Positions 53,759 through 62,921 are shown, counted from the stretch's first letter. The stretch: 64,000 bases of DNA from Corynebacterium lemuris (GCF_024919295.1 NZ_JANWTC010000002.1:62001-126000); one strand, 5' to 3'. Notes: generated by a model from the letters alone, not told the origin. A program made the numbers and translations.

Positions 53759-54480
53759 ACCCGCTGTGCCCGCCCTTCCACCGCGAACTCAACCTGCTCC
53801 ACCACGGTGAGCTGGGCATCGTCGCGCAGCTCGCCGAGTCGAGCAACCTCACCTTCGTGCTGGAGGCCGCGGACGGGACGGAGGACGGCGACTACGGCTG
53901 GGCGGTCTACAAACCCGAGCTGGGGGAGCGCCCGCTCCACGATTTCGCCCGCGGACTCCACGGGCGGGAGGAGGCGGCCTTCCTGTTGAGCGAGCACCTC
54001 GGCTGGCACATCGTGCCGCCGACGGTGACGCGTGCCGACGCACCCTTCGGCATCGGTTCCCTCCAGTGGTACATCGAGAACGAGGGGATGCACTATTTCC
54101 CCCTCCTGGAGACCCGTCCCGACCTGCACGGCCAGCTGCGCCGCATGGCGGTGTTCGACATGCTCACCAACAACACCGACCGCAAATCCGGGCACGTGCT
54201 TCTCGACGCCGCCGACCACGTCTGGGGCATCGACCACGGGCTGTGCTTCAGTGCGCAGCCGAAGCTGCGCACCGTCATCTGGGATTTCGCCGGTGAGGAG
54301 ATCGACGCCGGGCTGCTCACGGCGGTGGAACCGCTCATCGACGAGGTCCCGGGAGACGTCGCTGCGCTGCTGACACCCGACGAGGTGAGGGCCCTGCAGT
54401 CGCGGGCCTCCCGCATCGTGCGCCTGCCCCAGCTGCCGCACCCCAGGTCGCACTACCACTATCCCTGGCCCCTGGTGTGA
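53755..54480 (+). CDS. SCO1664 family protein (PI3/4-kinase-like fold)
   Basis: A 241-aa protein. YGWAVYKPELGERPLHDF resembles the ATP-lysine strand of PI3/4-kinase-like proteins; FDMLTNNTDRKSGHVLL is the catalytic D-x3-N-type loop and GIDHGLCF the metal-binding DHG. Coupled to the phosphatase by GTGA overlap, so they probably form one functional module. Substrate unknown. Confidence 0.85.
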   Translation: MNPLCPPFHRELNLLHHGELGIVAQLAESSNLTFVLEAADGTEDGDYGWAVYKPELGERPLHDFARGLHGREEAAFLLSEHLGWHIVPPTVTRADAPFGIGSLQWYIENEGMHYFPLLETRPDLHGQLRRMAVFDMLTNNTDRKSGHVLLDAADHVWGIDHGLCFSAQPKLRTVIWDFAGEEIDAGLLTAVEPLIDEVPGDVAALLTPDEVRALQSRASRIVRLPQLPHPRSHYHYPWPLV

Positions 54481-54534
54481 TCCCGGCCACGGACGTAGTC
54501 TGGGGCGTACACCCCCGGCTGAAGGAGATCCGAG

Positions 54535-55305
54535 ATGACCGATGTGACCGCACTTGCCAACCGCCTCGCCCAGCTCCATGAATCAGGACGGACCCTGGTC
54601 CTGCCCACCGTCTGGGACACCTGGAGCGCGGGTGTGGCCGCGGATGCCGGCTTCGAGGGCCTGACCACCGGCAGTCACCCGATCGCCGACGCCACCGGCA
54701 GCTCCGACGGTGAGAACATGGACTTCGATGACTACCTGGCCACCGTCCGGCGCATCACCAGGTCAGTCGACATCCCGGTCAGCGCCGACGTCGAGTCGGG
54801 TTACGGCCTGGACCCGGCGGAACTGGTGGAGAAGGTGCTGGAGGCCGGTGCCGTCGGCGTGAACATCGAGGATGTCGTCCACTCCGAGGGCAAGCGTGTC
54901 CGCTCCCGGCAGGAACACGCCGACTACATCGCCGCTGCCCGGGAGGCCGCGGATGCTGCCGGGGTGGATTTCGTCATCAACGGGCGCACCGACGCGGTGA
55001 AGCTGGGCACGGATGTCTTCGTGGATCCGCTTGCGGAGGCGGAGGAGCGCATCCGGCTCATGGAGGCCGCCGGCGCGCGGGCCGTCTACCCCGTGGGCCT
55101 GAGCACGGCCGCGGAAGTCACCCGCCTGGTCAAGGCGGTCTCTGTCCCGCTGAACGTGACCGCCCACCCCGTCGACGGCCACGGCGCGGGCGATCTCGCC
55201 GCGCTGACCGCGCTCGGTGTGCGCCGCGTCACCTTCGGCCCGCTGTGGCAGATGTGGCTGGCCGAGCAGTCGAAGGCCCCGCTGGCCACGTGGCGGGAGA
55301 GCTGA
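54535..55305 (+). CDS. Isocitrate lyase/PEP mutase superfamily protein
   Basis: A 256-aa (beta/alpha)8 enzyme. ADVESGYG, VNIEDVV and INGRTDA carry the acidic metal-binding and catalytic residues of the PEP mutase/isocitrate lyase family. The loop that holds the lyase Cys (K-K-C-G-H) is absent, so it is not isocitrate or methylisocitrate lyase. AAGGAG precedes the ATG. Reaction unknown; C-C or C-P bond chemistry on an oxo-acid is the general theme. Confidence 0.85.
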   Translation: MTDVTALANRLAQLHESGRTLVLPTVWDTWSAGVAADAGFEGLTTGSHPIADATGSSDGENMDFDDYLATVRRITRSVDIPVSADVESGYGLDPAELVEKVLEAGAVGVNIEDVVHSEGKRVRSRQEHADYIAAAREAADAAGVDFVINGRTDAVKLGTDVFVDPLAEAEERIRLMEAAGARAVYPVGLSTAAEVTRLVKAVSVPLNVTAHPVDGHGAGDLAALTALGVRRVTFGPLWQMWLAEQSKAPLATWRES

Positions 55306-55324
55306 GCAGCCCACGGAATGGTCC

Positions 55325-56290
55325 TCAGCTGAACCAGCGCGTCGGCGGTGCCGGGTGCGGGGCCGGCGGCGTAGACTCGTGGCCGCGCAGGGAGGTGGCG
55401 GAGGCGATACCGGCGATGGTGCCCGTGCTGATGGCGACGGGGATCAGCCGCATGGACGCAGTGATGTCGCCGGCCGCGTAGACGCCTTCGACGGTGGTGT
55501 GCTGGTGGTTGTTCACCACGATGGAACCGTCGTGGTTGAGCTCGCAACCCAGATCAGCGGCGATCTGGTTGGTGGGCAGGTGCCGGAAGGAGAAGAAGAC
55601 CCGGGTGCCCGCCACCAGCGTCCCGTCACTCATCCGCACACCGCTCAACCTGCCCGGCTCACCGACGAAGGCTTCGGCGGTGCCGCGGACCACGGGTATC
55701 CGGTGTTCGTTGAGCAGTCGCTTCTGGCTGTCGTTGAAGATGCGCTCGCGGGAATGGGTGATGATCTTCACGCTCCGGGCCCAGTCGAGCAGTCCCGCCG
55801 CGAAGCCGGGGATGAGCCGGCTGGAGCCGAGCACGATGATGTCCTCGTTGCGGGCCATGAACCCGTCACAGGAAGGACAGTGGTGCACATCAGTACCGTA
55901 ATGCCCCTCGAAGCCGAGCATCTGCGGAGTCTGGTCACGGATGCCGGTGGCCAGCACGAGTCGGCTGGCGGTGACCCGGTGGGCGCCGTCGACCGTGGCG
56001 TGGAACAGGCCGTCCTCACCGCGGACCACCCCGGAGACGACACCGTGGTGCAGCTGGACCAGCGGGTACTGTGCCAGGCCCGCACGCGCATCGGCGAGCA
56101 GGTCCGGCGGCGCGATGGGGTCCCGGCCGAGGAAGCCGTGCACGTGGTCAGCGGAACGGTTGCGGTTCTCCCCGGCGTCGACGACCAGAGTGAAACGCTG
56201 GTACCGGCCCAGCCAGGTGGCGGCCGCCAGGCCGGAGGGGCCGCCACCCACCACGAGGGCGTCCACCGCTGCCGGGAGTTCGGTGTTCAT
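55325..56290 (-). CDS. Thioredoxin-reductase-like FAD/NAD(P) oxidoreductase
   Basis: A 321-aa protein. GGGPSGLAAA (15-24, FAD), ATGIRD, the redox pair C138-P-S-C141 and GVYAAGDI (FAD) match the TrxR-like class. The NADPH motif is weak (VLGSSRLIPG instead of GxGxxA/G), so cofactor preference is uncertain. Unlike housekeeping TrxB it stands without thioredoxin. It lies 9 bases after the DUF488 gene, in the same operon; convergent with the PEP-mutase-like gene. Confidence 0.85.
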   Translation of the reverse strand: MNTELPAAVDALVVGGGPSGLAAATWLGRYQRFTLVVDAGENRNRSADHVHGFLGRDPIAPPDLLADARAGLAQYPLVQLHHGVVSGVVRGEDGLFHATVDGAHRVTASRLVLATGIRDQTPQMLGFEGHYGTDVHHCPSCDGFMARNEDIIVLGSSRLIPGFAAGLLDWARSVKIITHSRERIFNDSQKRLLNEHRIPVVRGTAEAFVGEPGRLSGVRMSDGTLVAGTRVFFSFRHLPTNQIAADLGCELNHDGSIVVNNHQHTTVEGVYAAGDITASMRLIPVAISTGTIAGIASATSLRGHESTPPAPHPAPPTRWFS

Positions 56291-56299
56291 CGCTTTATT

Positions 56300-56845
56300 C
56301 TATGCCCCTTCCGGGGCCGGATAACGTACTTTCCCGTCCTCGCCCACGACCCCACCCGCAGTGAGTTCCGCCGGCGTGATCTTCCCCGGCCCCATGATGT
56401 GGCGGACATCGCGCCCGGCGGCGAGCAGGTGGTCGGCGATGATGCGGCGGTGGCAGCGCCACCACACCGCCTCCGAGCACATGAGGACGGTGGGGGTGTG
56501 CACGGCAGCGTCGAGAAGCTCGCCCAGAGCGAGCACGAACTCCTCGCCGAGGGCGTGGTCGGCGTAGTTGTGGAAGCTGCGGTTGCGCCAGTTGCCGTTG
56601 ACCTCGAAGGGCACGGTCCGGGACACGTTACGACGCCCCGTCAGCCCCTCCGAGCGGCGGTAGGAGATGCCGTGGGCCGGCAGTTCCGCGGCCAGTACGT
56701 CGTCGTTGAAGTGCGGGTACTTCCGGGAGCCGGGCAGCCGGCGCACATCGACCAGCGCCGCCACCCCGGCCCCGGTGAGCAGGTTGATGAACTCCTCCAG
56801 GTCGCGGTTGGAATGACCGACGGTGAAGACTGGTGTACCCGCCAT
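56300..56845 (-). CDS. DUF488 family protein
   Basis: A 181-aa protein. FTVGHSNRDLEEFINLL, LVDVRRLPGSRKYPHFN and LMCSEAVWWRCHRRIIADHL (paired Cys and His) are the diagnostic DUF488 blocks. The role is unknown; a DNA-related or redox role has been suggested for the C-x-E-x-C-H pattern. AGGAG precedes the ATG. First gene of an operon with the thioredoxin-reductase-like gene. Confidence 0.85.
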   Translation of the reverse strand: MAGTPVFTVGHSNRDLEEFINLLTGAGVAALVDVRRLPGSRKYPHFNDDVLAAELPAHGISYRRSEGLTGRRNVSRTVPFEVNGNWRNRSFHNYADHALGEEFVLALGELLDAAVHTPTVLMCSEAVWWRCHRRIIADHLLAAGRDVRHIMGPGKITPAELTAGGVVGEDGKVRYPAPEGA

Positions 56846-56855
56846 GATGTAACTC

Positions 56856-57755
56856 CTATTCTGCCGGTGGATTCAGCTGGGCTGCGGCCGCCTCCCGGTG
56901 GGACTCGTCGCCGGAATCCAGGACATACAGACCGTAGGCGACGGCGTTCGCCGAGAACATCTCCGCGCAGTGCTCCGCCAGCCGGGGCCAGACCTGACCA
57001 CCGCCGGCGACATAGTGCTCCACGGTGAGCCGGAAGGCCTCGGGACTGGCTGTGGCCTGGTGGAACATGAAGTCCCGGGCGGGATCACCCACGGTGGCCG
57101 TGGTCCAGTCGAGCACACCGCTGATGCGTCCGTCGCGGATGAGTGTGTGGCCGGGGTAGATCTCACCGTGGGTGAGCACCGCATGATCCGGCCAGTAACT
57201 CTCGTCTGACAGCCACGCCTCCCAGCGATCCAGCAGATGCCCGGCAACCGTGAACTCCCGCGACACCCGCTCGATGTCCTGGCGCCAGGCCTGCCGGAAA
57301 TAGGCCGGGGTGCGCACCGGGGCGCCGGTGGTGGATGCCTCGATGGGGTCCGTGCCGTGCAGCTGTGCGAGCAGCTCACCGAGGGATTCGGCATAACCGG
57401 GCGCGGACACGTCGACCCTCCACACCGGCTCGCCGTCGACCATCTCCAGCCCGGGTTCGCCGGGCAACAGGGGATAGGCGATCAGGTCGCCGGTGTGGAT
57501 CCGCCAGTCCGGGACGGCAGCATCCAGGCGCGGCGCCACCAACCGCAGCACCCGGGCCTCCACTGCGGCGCGCACCATCACCTCCGCCCGGCGCGGGATG
57601 CGCAGCACCCAGTCAGCACCGGCGGTGGTCCGGGCCAGCACCACCCGGAAGTCCAGGCCCATCTCATTGAACTCCAGAGAATCCGGGGCCAGGTCCAGGC
57701 CGTGGTCGGCGGCGAGCCGGATCACCCCGGCAGGTTCAGCGGTGGGGTCACTCAC
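56856..57755 (-). CDS. Macrolide 2'-phosphotransferase-like kinase with HGE in place of HGD
   Basis: A 299-aa kinase of the APH fold. MGLDFRVVLA, DWVLRIPRRAEVM and IAYPLLPGEPGLEM align with Mph enzymes, which phosphorylate the 2'-OH of macrolides. The catalytic loop reads HGEIYPGH (E198), where family members usually have HGD; the metal motif is LDWTTATVGDPARDF. The start is a GTG with GGAG six bases upstream, overlapping the sodC stop by 8 bases. Whether it acts on macrolides is uncertain. Confidence 0.82.
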   Translation of the reverse strand: MSDPTAEPAGVIRLAADHGLDLAPDSLEFNEMGLDFRVVLARTTAGADWVLRIPRRAEVMVRAAVEARVLRLVAPRLDAAVPDWRIHTGDLIAYPLLPGEPGLEMVDGEPVWRVDVSAPGYAESLGELLAQLHGTDPIEASTTGAPVRTPAYFRQAWRQDIERVSREFTVAGHLLDRWEAWLSDESYWPDHAVLTHGEIYPGHTLIRDGRISGVLDWTTATVGDPARDFMFHQATASPEAFRLTVEHYVAGGGQVWPRLAEHCAEMFSANAVAYGLYVLDSGDESHREAAAAQLNPPAE

Positions 57756-58398
57756 CGACCACTCCGCAGGCGAGGCGGCTGCCGGCGTCACCGGTGCTGC
57801 GGGTGTCCTCATCAGCACCGTCAGGGGCGTAGCGCTCAGGGATGTTGGCGTAGTTGTCGGTGCCGTCATGGATCATGAAGGCGGAGCCGTCATCATCCTG
57901 CAGATCGGCGAGGGTGAGACGGTCGGTCTGGAAGCTCAGGGCACCGTCCCCGGACTCCCGGACCAGCAGCTGGGGCAGGTCACCCGCGTGGTCGGGGTGG
58001 TCGGACTCCCCGGATCCGAGGTGGCCGCCGGCGGAGAGGAAGGCACCGGTGTTGTCGGGGTTGTTCGGGGCGGCGCTGTCGGTCTCACACAGGCCGGTCT
58101 GGTGGATGTGGAAGCCGTAGAAACCCGGTTCCAGGCCGGAGACGCTGAGGGTGATCTCGAGGGCGTCGTTGAGTTCGTTGACCTCCACTGTGCCCAGCTC
58201 CGAGTCCTCTGCGTCGTTGAGGGTGGTGGACAGGACCTCGCCCTGGGAGGCGTTGGTGGTCTCGGCTGTTCCGGTGGCGGTCACGGTGTCGGTGTCGGCG
58301 GTCGGGTCAGCGGTGTCGTCGGCGGCGGTGCAGGCGCCCAGGACAAGTAGGCTGGTGGCACCCAGTGCGGTGAAGATGGCGCGGGGCAGGTGTCGCAT
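57748..58398 (-). CDS. sodC: Cu-Zn superoxide dismutase lipoprotein
   Basis: A 216-aa protein. Lipobox LGAC (about residue 23) marks a lipid-anchored, extracytoplasmic enzyme, followed by a Thr/Asp-rich linker. Metal ligands are in FHIHQTGLCE, GGHLGSGESDHPDHAGDLP and MIHDGTDNY; GDAGSRLACGVV closes the disulfide. The enzyme removes superoxide at the cell surface. GAGGAAA precedes the ATG. It overlaps the downstream kinase gene and leads that operon. Confidence 0.93.
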   Translation of the reverse strand: MRHLPRAIFTALGATSLLVLGACTAADDTADPTADTDTVTATGTAETTNASQGEVLSTTLNDAEDSELGTVEVNELNDALEITLSVSGLEPGFYGFHIHQTGLCETDSAAPNNPDNTGAFLSAGGHLGSGESDHPDHAGDLPQLLVRESGDGALSFQTDRLTLADLQDDDGSAFMIHDGTDNYANIPERYAPDGADEDTRSTGDAGSRLACGVVGE

Positions 58399-58621
58399 GG
58401 TGTTTCCTCTCGTGATGATCCGGACAGCCCCGGGAGAGGATCACCTTCGGGTGGCGCGACGTGCTTCGGCGGGATCCTGACCGGAACTGCGTGGCTTCCG
58501 TGTGTCTGCCACGGTACCGACCTTCCGCTGTACTGTCAGCGGATTCCCCTGCTCCCACCGTGCTGACGTGGGATCATCGCTGGTGACACAACCGGACACC
58601 ACATCTGCCGGAGCCGCGCCC

Positions 58622-59577
58622 ATGACTTTCTCCACCCCCAGCCGTCGGCTCCGGGTCCCGGTGAGGCTCACCGGACTCGGCCTGGGCCTTCTCGGGTTCC
58701 TGGTTTTCACCCCGATTCCTGGGGCGCTGCTCGTACGGGCCATGTTCAACCGGGATTCCCGTCGCACCGCAGCAGCACTGGAGGAGGCAGCCCCAGGCGT
58801 CGAGCAGCGGCTGGGGATCCCCTACCGCCCAGGAGACCGGTCCGCTTTCCTTGATGTCTACACCCCGCATGGCGCGACCGGGCGCTTGCCGACGATCGTG
58901 TGGACCCACGGTGGCACGTGGCTCTCCGGCCCCCGCAGCGACTACGCGGGTCATTCCCTGGCACCGGGTCACAGATATCCCCGGGCCCTGCATCAGCTCA
59001 ACGACGCCCACACCTGTCTGCTCGCACACGCCGCAGACCTCAACGTGGACACTGACCGGATCGTTCTCGCCGGGGATTCCGCCGGCGCCCAGTTGTCGGC
59101 CCAGCTGGCGACCGCGGTCACGGATCCCGGGTACGCCGCCGAACTGGGAATCACACCTACCTCAACGAGAGGCAACTGCGCGGCCTGATGCTCAACTGCG
59201 GCATCTATGACGTCCCGGCGATGGACAACAGTAAGGGCCTGACCGGTTGGGGAGTACACCAGGCGCTGTGGGCCTACACCGGTTCAAGGAACTTCGCTTC
59301 CTCGCCCGCCGCGGCGCAGATGTCCGTCCTGCACCAGGTCGGGGTGGACTTTCCCCGCACCTGGCTCAGCGGCGGTAACGCCGACCCGTTGACTGCAATC
59401 CAGTCCCGACCCCTGGCAGAGAAATTGCGTGGCCTGGAAGTCGACGTGGAGGAGGTCTTCTACCCGGAGGGGTACACTCCGGCCCTCGCCCACGAATACC
59501 AGTTCAAGCTGGAGACCGCCGCAGCCCGAGAGGCCCTGCAGTCGATGCTGGACTTCGCGCACCGGGTGACACAATAA
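58622..59577 (+). pseudogene. Alpha/beta hydrolase, frameshifted and internally deleted
   Basis: Two frames together encode an actinobacterial alpha/beta hydrolase. Frame 1 (58622-59188) has an N-terminal membrane segment, HGGTW (oxyanion) and the nucleophile elbow GDSAGAQ. Frame 2 (about 59160-59577) has RGLMLNCGIYDVP, the Asp-carrying GGNADPL and the His-carrying LAHEYQF. The shift lies near 59150-59165, where frame 1 leaves the family after LGITP. In addition the DYAG segment is joined directly to SLAPGHRYP, about 17 residues shorter than expected. The gene is very probably dead. Confidence 0.82.
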
Positions 59578-59581
59578 GGCA

Positions 59582-61249
59582 ATGACTGCAACACTCGTGG
59601 CGCATGGCCTGGCCGGCGGGCACGGCCACCGCACCCTGTTCGATTCGCTCAACCTGACCGTCGCCCCCGGCGACGTGATCGGCGTCGTCGGATCGAACGG
59701 GGCCGGCAAGTCCACTCTGCTCCGGCTGCTCGCGGGTGTGGACGCGCCCCAGGCGGGCACTGTCAGCCTCGCACCGACCGACGCTTTCGTCGGTTGGCTG
59801 CCCCAGGAGCATGAACGGGTCGCCGGTGAGACCATCGCCGACTACATCGGCCGCCGCACCGGATGTGCCCAGGCCACCAGAGCCATGGATGACGCGGCAG
59901 CTGCACTCGGCGAAACCCCAGAGTCAGGTGCCGACGGAGTAGACCCGGCCGAGGTCTATGCGGTGGCCCTGGACCGCTGGCTGGCCAGCGGCGCCGCCGA
60001 CCTCAGCGACCGGTTGCCGGCTGTTCTCGCGGACCTGGGCTTCGAACTCGATGGTGAACAGGCCGAGCAGGTGCTGATGACCTCCCTGTCCGGCGGCCAG
60101 GCCGCCCGAGTCGGGTTGGCGGCGCTGCTACTGTCCCGATTCGACATCGTTCTGCTGGACGAGCCCACCAACGACCTGGACCTCGACGGGCTCCAGAGGC
60201 TGGAGACCTTCGTCCAGGGACTGCGTGGTGGAGTGGTGCTGGTCAGCCATGACCGCGAGTTCCTCGCCCGCTGCGTGACCCACGTCCTGGAACTCGACCT
60301 GGTTCAGGGCACCAACCGGGTCTTCGGCGGCGGTTATGAGGCCTACCTGGAGGAACACGCGACTCTTCGCCGACAGCGTCGGGAGAAGTACGAGGAGTTC
60401 GCCGACAAGAAGGCAGACCTGGTCGCCCGGGCCAGGACGCAACGGGAGTGGTCGAGTCAGGGCGTGCGCAACGCGATCAAGAAGGCCCCGGACAACGACA
60501 AACTGAAGCGTCGTGCGGCAACGGAGTCCAGCGAGAAACAGGCCCAGAAGGTGCGTCAGATGGAGAGCCGGATCGCCCGTCTCGACGAGGTCGAGGAACC
60601 ACGCAAGGAGTGGAAGCTGGAATTCACCATCGGTTCGGCTCCTCGCTCCAGTTCTGTGGTCTCGACGCTGAGCAACGCTGTCTTCCGACAAGGGTCCTTC
60701 ACCCTCGGTCCGTTGTCGCTGCAGGTGAACGCGGGGGAACGCATCGGCATCACCGGACCGAACGGGGCCGGAAAATCCACGCTCCTGCGCGCACTCCTCG
60801 GCCACCAGGTCCCGGATGAGGGAAGCGCCAGCCTCGGCGTCAGCGTGCAGATCGGCGAGATCGACCAGGCGCGTTCCGTGCTGGCAGGTGAGCGGACACT
60901 TGTCGAGGCATTCGGGGAGGCAGTTCCCGACTTTTCCCGCGAAGAGGTGCGGACCCTGCTCGCCAAGTTCGGACTCTCCGCAGATCATGTGACTCGTCCG
61001 GTCGACGAGTTGTCACCCGGGGAACGTACCCGCGCCGGGATGGCGTTGCTGCAGGCCCGGGGTGTCAACCTGCTGGTACTCGACGAACCGACGAACCACC
61101 TGGACCTGGAGGCCATCGAACAGCTGGAGCAGTCATTGGAATCCTATTCCGGAACGCTGCTGCTGGTCACCCACGACCGGCGGATGCTTGAGACGGTGCA
61201 GCTCGACCGACACTGGCAGGTGGAGGCAGGCCGGGTCACGGAGGTCTGA
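59582..61249 (+). CDS. ABC-F family ATPase
   Basis: A 555-aa protein with two ABC domains and no membrane segment. Domain 1: Walker A GSNGAGKS, signature LSGGQ, VLLDEPTNDLDL. A charged coiled linker (REKYEEFADKKADL ...) follows. Domain 2: Walker A GPNGAGKS, signature LSPGE, LVLDEPTNHLDLE. ABC-F proteins work on the ribosome as translation factors or by displacing antibiotics. The second signature LSPGE is a common variant in actinobacterial resistance-type members. It begins 5 bases after the hydrolase pseudogene. Confidence 0.92.
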   Translation: MTATLVAHGLAGGHGHRTLFDSLNLTVAPGDVIGVVGSNGAGKSTLLRLLAGVDAPQAGTVSLAPTDAFVGWLPQEHERVAGETIADYIGRRTGCAQATRAMDDAAAALGETPESGADGVDPAEVYAVALDRWLASGAADLSDRLPAVLADLGFELDGEQAEQVLMTSLSGGQAARVGLAALLLSRFDIVLLDEPTNDLDLDGLQRLETFVQGLRGGVVLVSHDREFLARCVTHVLELDLVQGTNRVFGGGYEAYLEEHATLRRQRREKYEEFADKKADLVARARTQREWSSQGVRNAIKKAPDNDKLKRRAATESSEKQAQKVRQMESRIARLDEVEEPRKEWKLEFTIGSAPRSSSVVSTLSNAVFRQGSFTLGPLSLQVNAGERIGITGPNGAGKSTLLRALLGHQVPDEGSASLGVSVQIGEIDQARSVLAGERTLVEAFGEAVPDFSREEVRTLLAKFGLSADHVTRPVDELSPGERTRAGMALLQARGVNLLVLDEPTNHLDLEAIEQLEQSLESYSGTLLLVTHDRRMLETVQLDRHWQVEAGRVTEV

Positions 61250-61389
61250 TCACTCCCGATCTCTCCCAGCCTCGCTTCCTGGTGTGCGGCTGTTCACTAT
61301 TTATTCCTGTGAGCTGCGGAAACGGAAAACTGCCGGGGAGATCGATCAGCATGCATCCTCTCGGCTGGGGAGAAGTCCTGCTCAACGTC

Positions 61390-61954
61390 CCGGTCTACAG
61401 AATCTGCCAGTAGTGCCGGACAAGCCGGGGGAGCCTGTGCCTCGACTCCACCTACACCGGCTGGGATGTCGACGGTGGTTGGCCGAGTACACGACGGTTC
61501 CCGAGGCCTTTGTCCACCCTCTGTCACCGCTTGCTGACGCCGTCCACACTGCGTCCCTGCTGTGCGCGGGCATGATTAGCTACCGGGCGCTCAAACGGGC
61601 GAGACTGCGGCCTCCAGGGCTGAAATTTACGTGACGAGCAGGGGAGAGTGAAACCGGCAACTGGTGCGCGGCCCCGGCGCCGGAGCTGCGGGCTTCCGCG
61701 ATCTTCTTCGCTCCCACCGGGGATATTATGCCCGCCGCCCTGCGCGCGACCACCCCTGGCGGGACTGTCTCGCTGGACTGCATCCACCTGAGCGACGCCC
61801 CCACCATGACGCCCGGGGAGCACCTGTTCCCCGCACGCGATCCGCAAACGGTCGCAGCGCACATCTCGCCGCCTACGAATTCTCGCAGGCCGCTACCGCA
61901 GTGGAAGACCTGTGCCGTGGTCGGGTCTCCGGACTGCTCCTGCGCACGGCTTAA
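61390..61954 (+). pseudogene. Remnant of a zinc-type alcohol dehydrogenase
   Basis: Pieces of one ~330-aa zinc alcohol dehydrogenase lie in order but in different frames. RICQ, stop (61411-61413), CRTSRGSLCLDSTYTGWDVD is the structural-zinc cysteine region; WLAEYTTVPEAFVHPL ... LLCAGMISYRALKRARLRPPG follows after a shift near 61475. Then come EIYVTSRGE (the Rossmann segment is mostly deleted) and AIFFAPTGDIMPAALRATTPGG with CIHLSDAP. After a shift near 61880 the ending is YEFSQAATAVEDLCRGRVSG. It has at least two stops, two frameshifts and one large deletion. Confidence 0.8.
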
Positions 61955-62343
61955 AACAGGTAGAAGGCAATGAGCACAACCAGGAGCGGGATGCTTGACC
62001 CGACGGTTCCGCGGATGCTTCCGCCCCGGGGCTTCCAGAAGCCCAGGAGGTCGGCGACACCCATGGCCAGGCTTGCCAGCAGCAGATACCAGGTGGCACT
62101 GAGGACGATGACCGTGCCGGTCGTCTCGCTCCCGGTCCAGAACAGGATCAGACCGAAGAGCATTCCTGCGCCGGCGATGAGATTCCGGGCGCCGACCACA
62201 AACGCCCACATCCGCACATCTTCGATGGTGCCGGTTTCGACGCTCAGGAACTTCCGGGCGGCGGGACGGGTGTAGAAGATCATCTCCAGAGGCGACACAG
62301 CGATGAAGGTGAGAGAGCTCAGCAGTGCCGCAATCTGGGCCAC
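61951..62343 (-). CDS. DUF1304 family membrane protein
   Basis: A 130-aa protein with four hydrophobic segments. FIAVSPLEMIFYTRPAARKFL and NLIAGAGMLFGLILFW follow the DUF1304 plan (helix, LEM...T-x-R/G-RKF, N-x-G-x2). Function unknown. I list the GTG start, but AAGGAG lies six bases before an in-frame CTG (five codons upstream), so translation may begin there. A TACAAT -10 element lies about 50 bases upstream. Confidence 0.68.
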   Translation of the reverse strand: MAQIAALLSSLTFIAVSPLEMIFYTRPAARKFLSVETGTIEDVRMWAFVVGARNLIAGAGMLFGLILFWTGSETTGTVIVLSATWYLLLASLAMGVADLLGFWKPRGGSIRGTVGSSIPLLVVLIAFYLF

Positions 62344-62521
62344 GAGGTTGAGGGTGGTCAGGGCCGACTCCTTCAGTTGCCGGATGATGCATTGTAGTGC
62401 TCATTTTACGAGGGAAATCCGGTAGATACCTGAGAGTGACAGAAGAGATCGGCAGTGACAGCGGGGTATTCACCTGCAGGTCAACCGGGACAGTGTCGGG
62501 GGCCTTTCGTCTGCGTGCCCA

Positions 62522-62912
62522 TCACCTGGCGGAACGTCTGGGGGGAGAGGAAGGACTGCCGGCATCGTCGTCGAGCTGGACGTCGACCTCGGAATAGATG
62601 AGGCTCTCCTCCTTGTTGTTGTGACAGCCCAGCTGTTTCAGCAGCTCGCGACACCGATCGGGGCGGACTTCGGTCTCGAGCACATCCATGGCACACCAGA
62701 TCTCGCAGCGCTCCCGGAGCATCCCCGAGTCCCGCAGGGACGGGAAGAGGAACTTCTCCTCCAGGTAGATATGCCAGCGTAGTGCGGGAAACGCCCGGTT
62801 CACCTCCCCGGTGCGCGGCCGGCACCGCTCCAGGCTCCCCGCGGAGGCTTGCAATACCGGCGTCGATCTCCTGGTGCTCCTGTTCGAGGGCACTGGCCAA
62901 GGTGTGGTCCAT
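62522..62912 (-). pseudogene. Hemerythrin-like gene, frameshifted and degenerate
   Basis: The N-terminus (MDHTLASALEQEHQEIDAGI, first His motif) is in one frame. The rest lies in another: ALRWHIYLEEKFLFPSLRDSGM with H-x3-E, and CHNNKEESLIYSEVD with the last His/Glu/Asp ligands. The switch lies in the GC-rich stretch near 62815-62850. In the middle, where relatives have LREHGxxW, this copy reads RERCEIW, so an iron-ligand His is also lost. It starts 9 bases after the SDR gene, in the same direction. Confidence 0.75.
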
Positions 62913-62921
62913 GACATAGCC

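Noticed and set aside
54535-55305. Methylisocitrate lyase (PrpB)
   Set aside because: The lyase Cys loop is missing and no methylcitrate genes are adjacent.
62397-62597. Plus-strand frame opposite the hemerythrin remnant
   Set aside because: Short, Ser/Thr/Gly-rich, no family pattern, antisense to the recognisable hemerythrin fragments.
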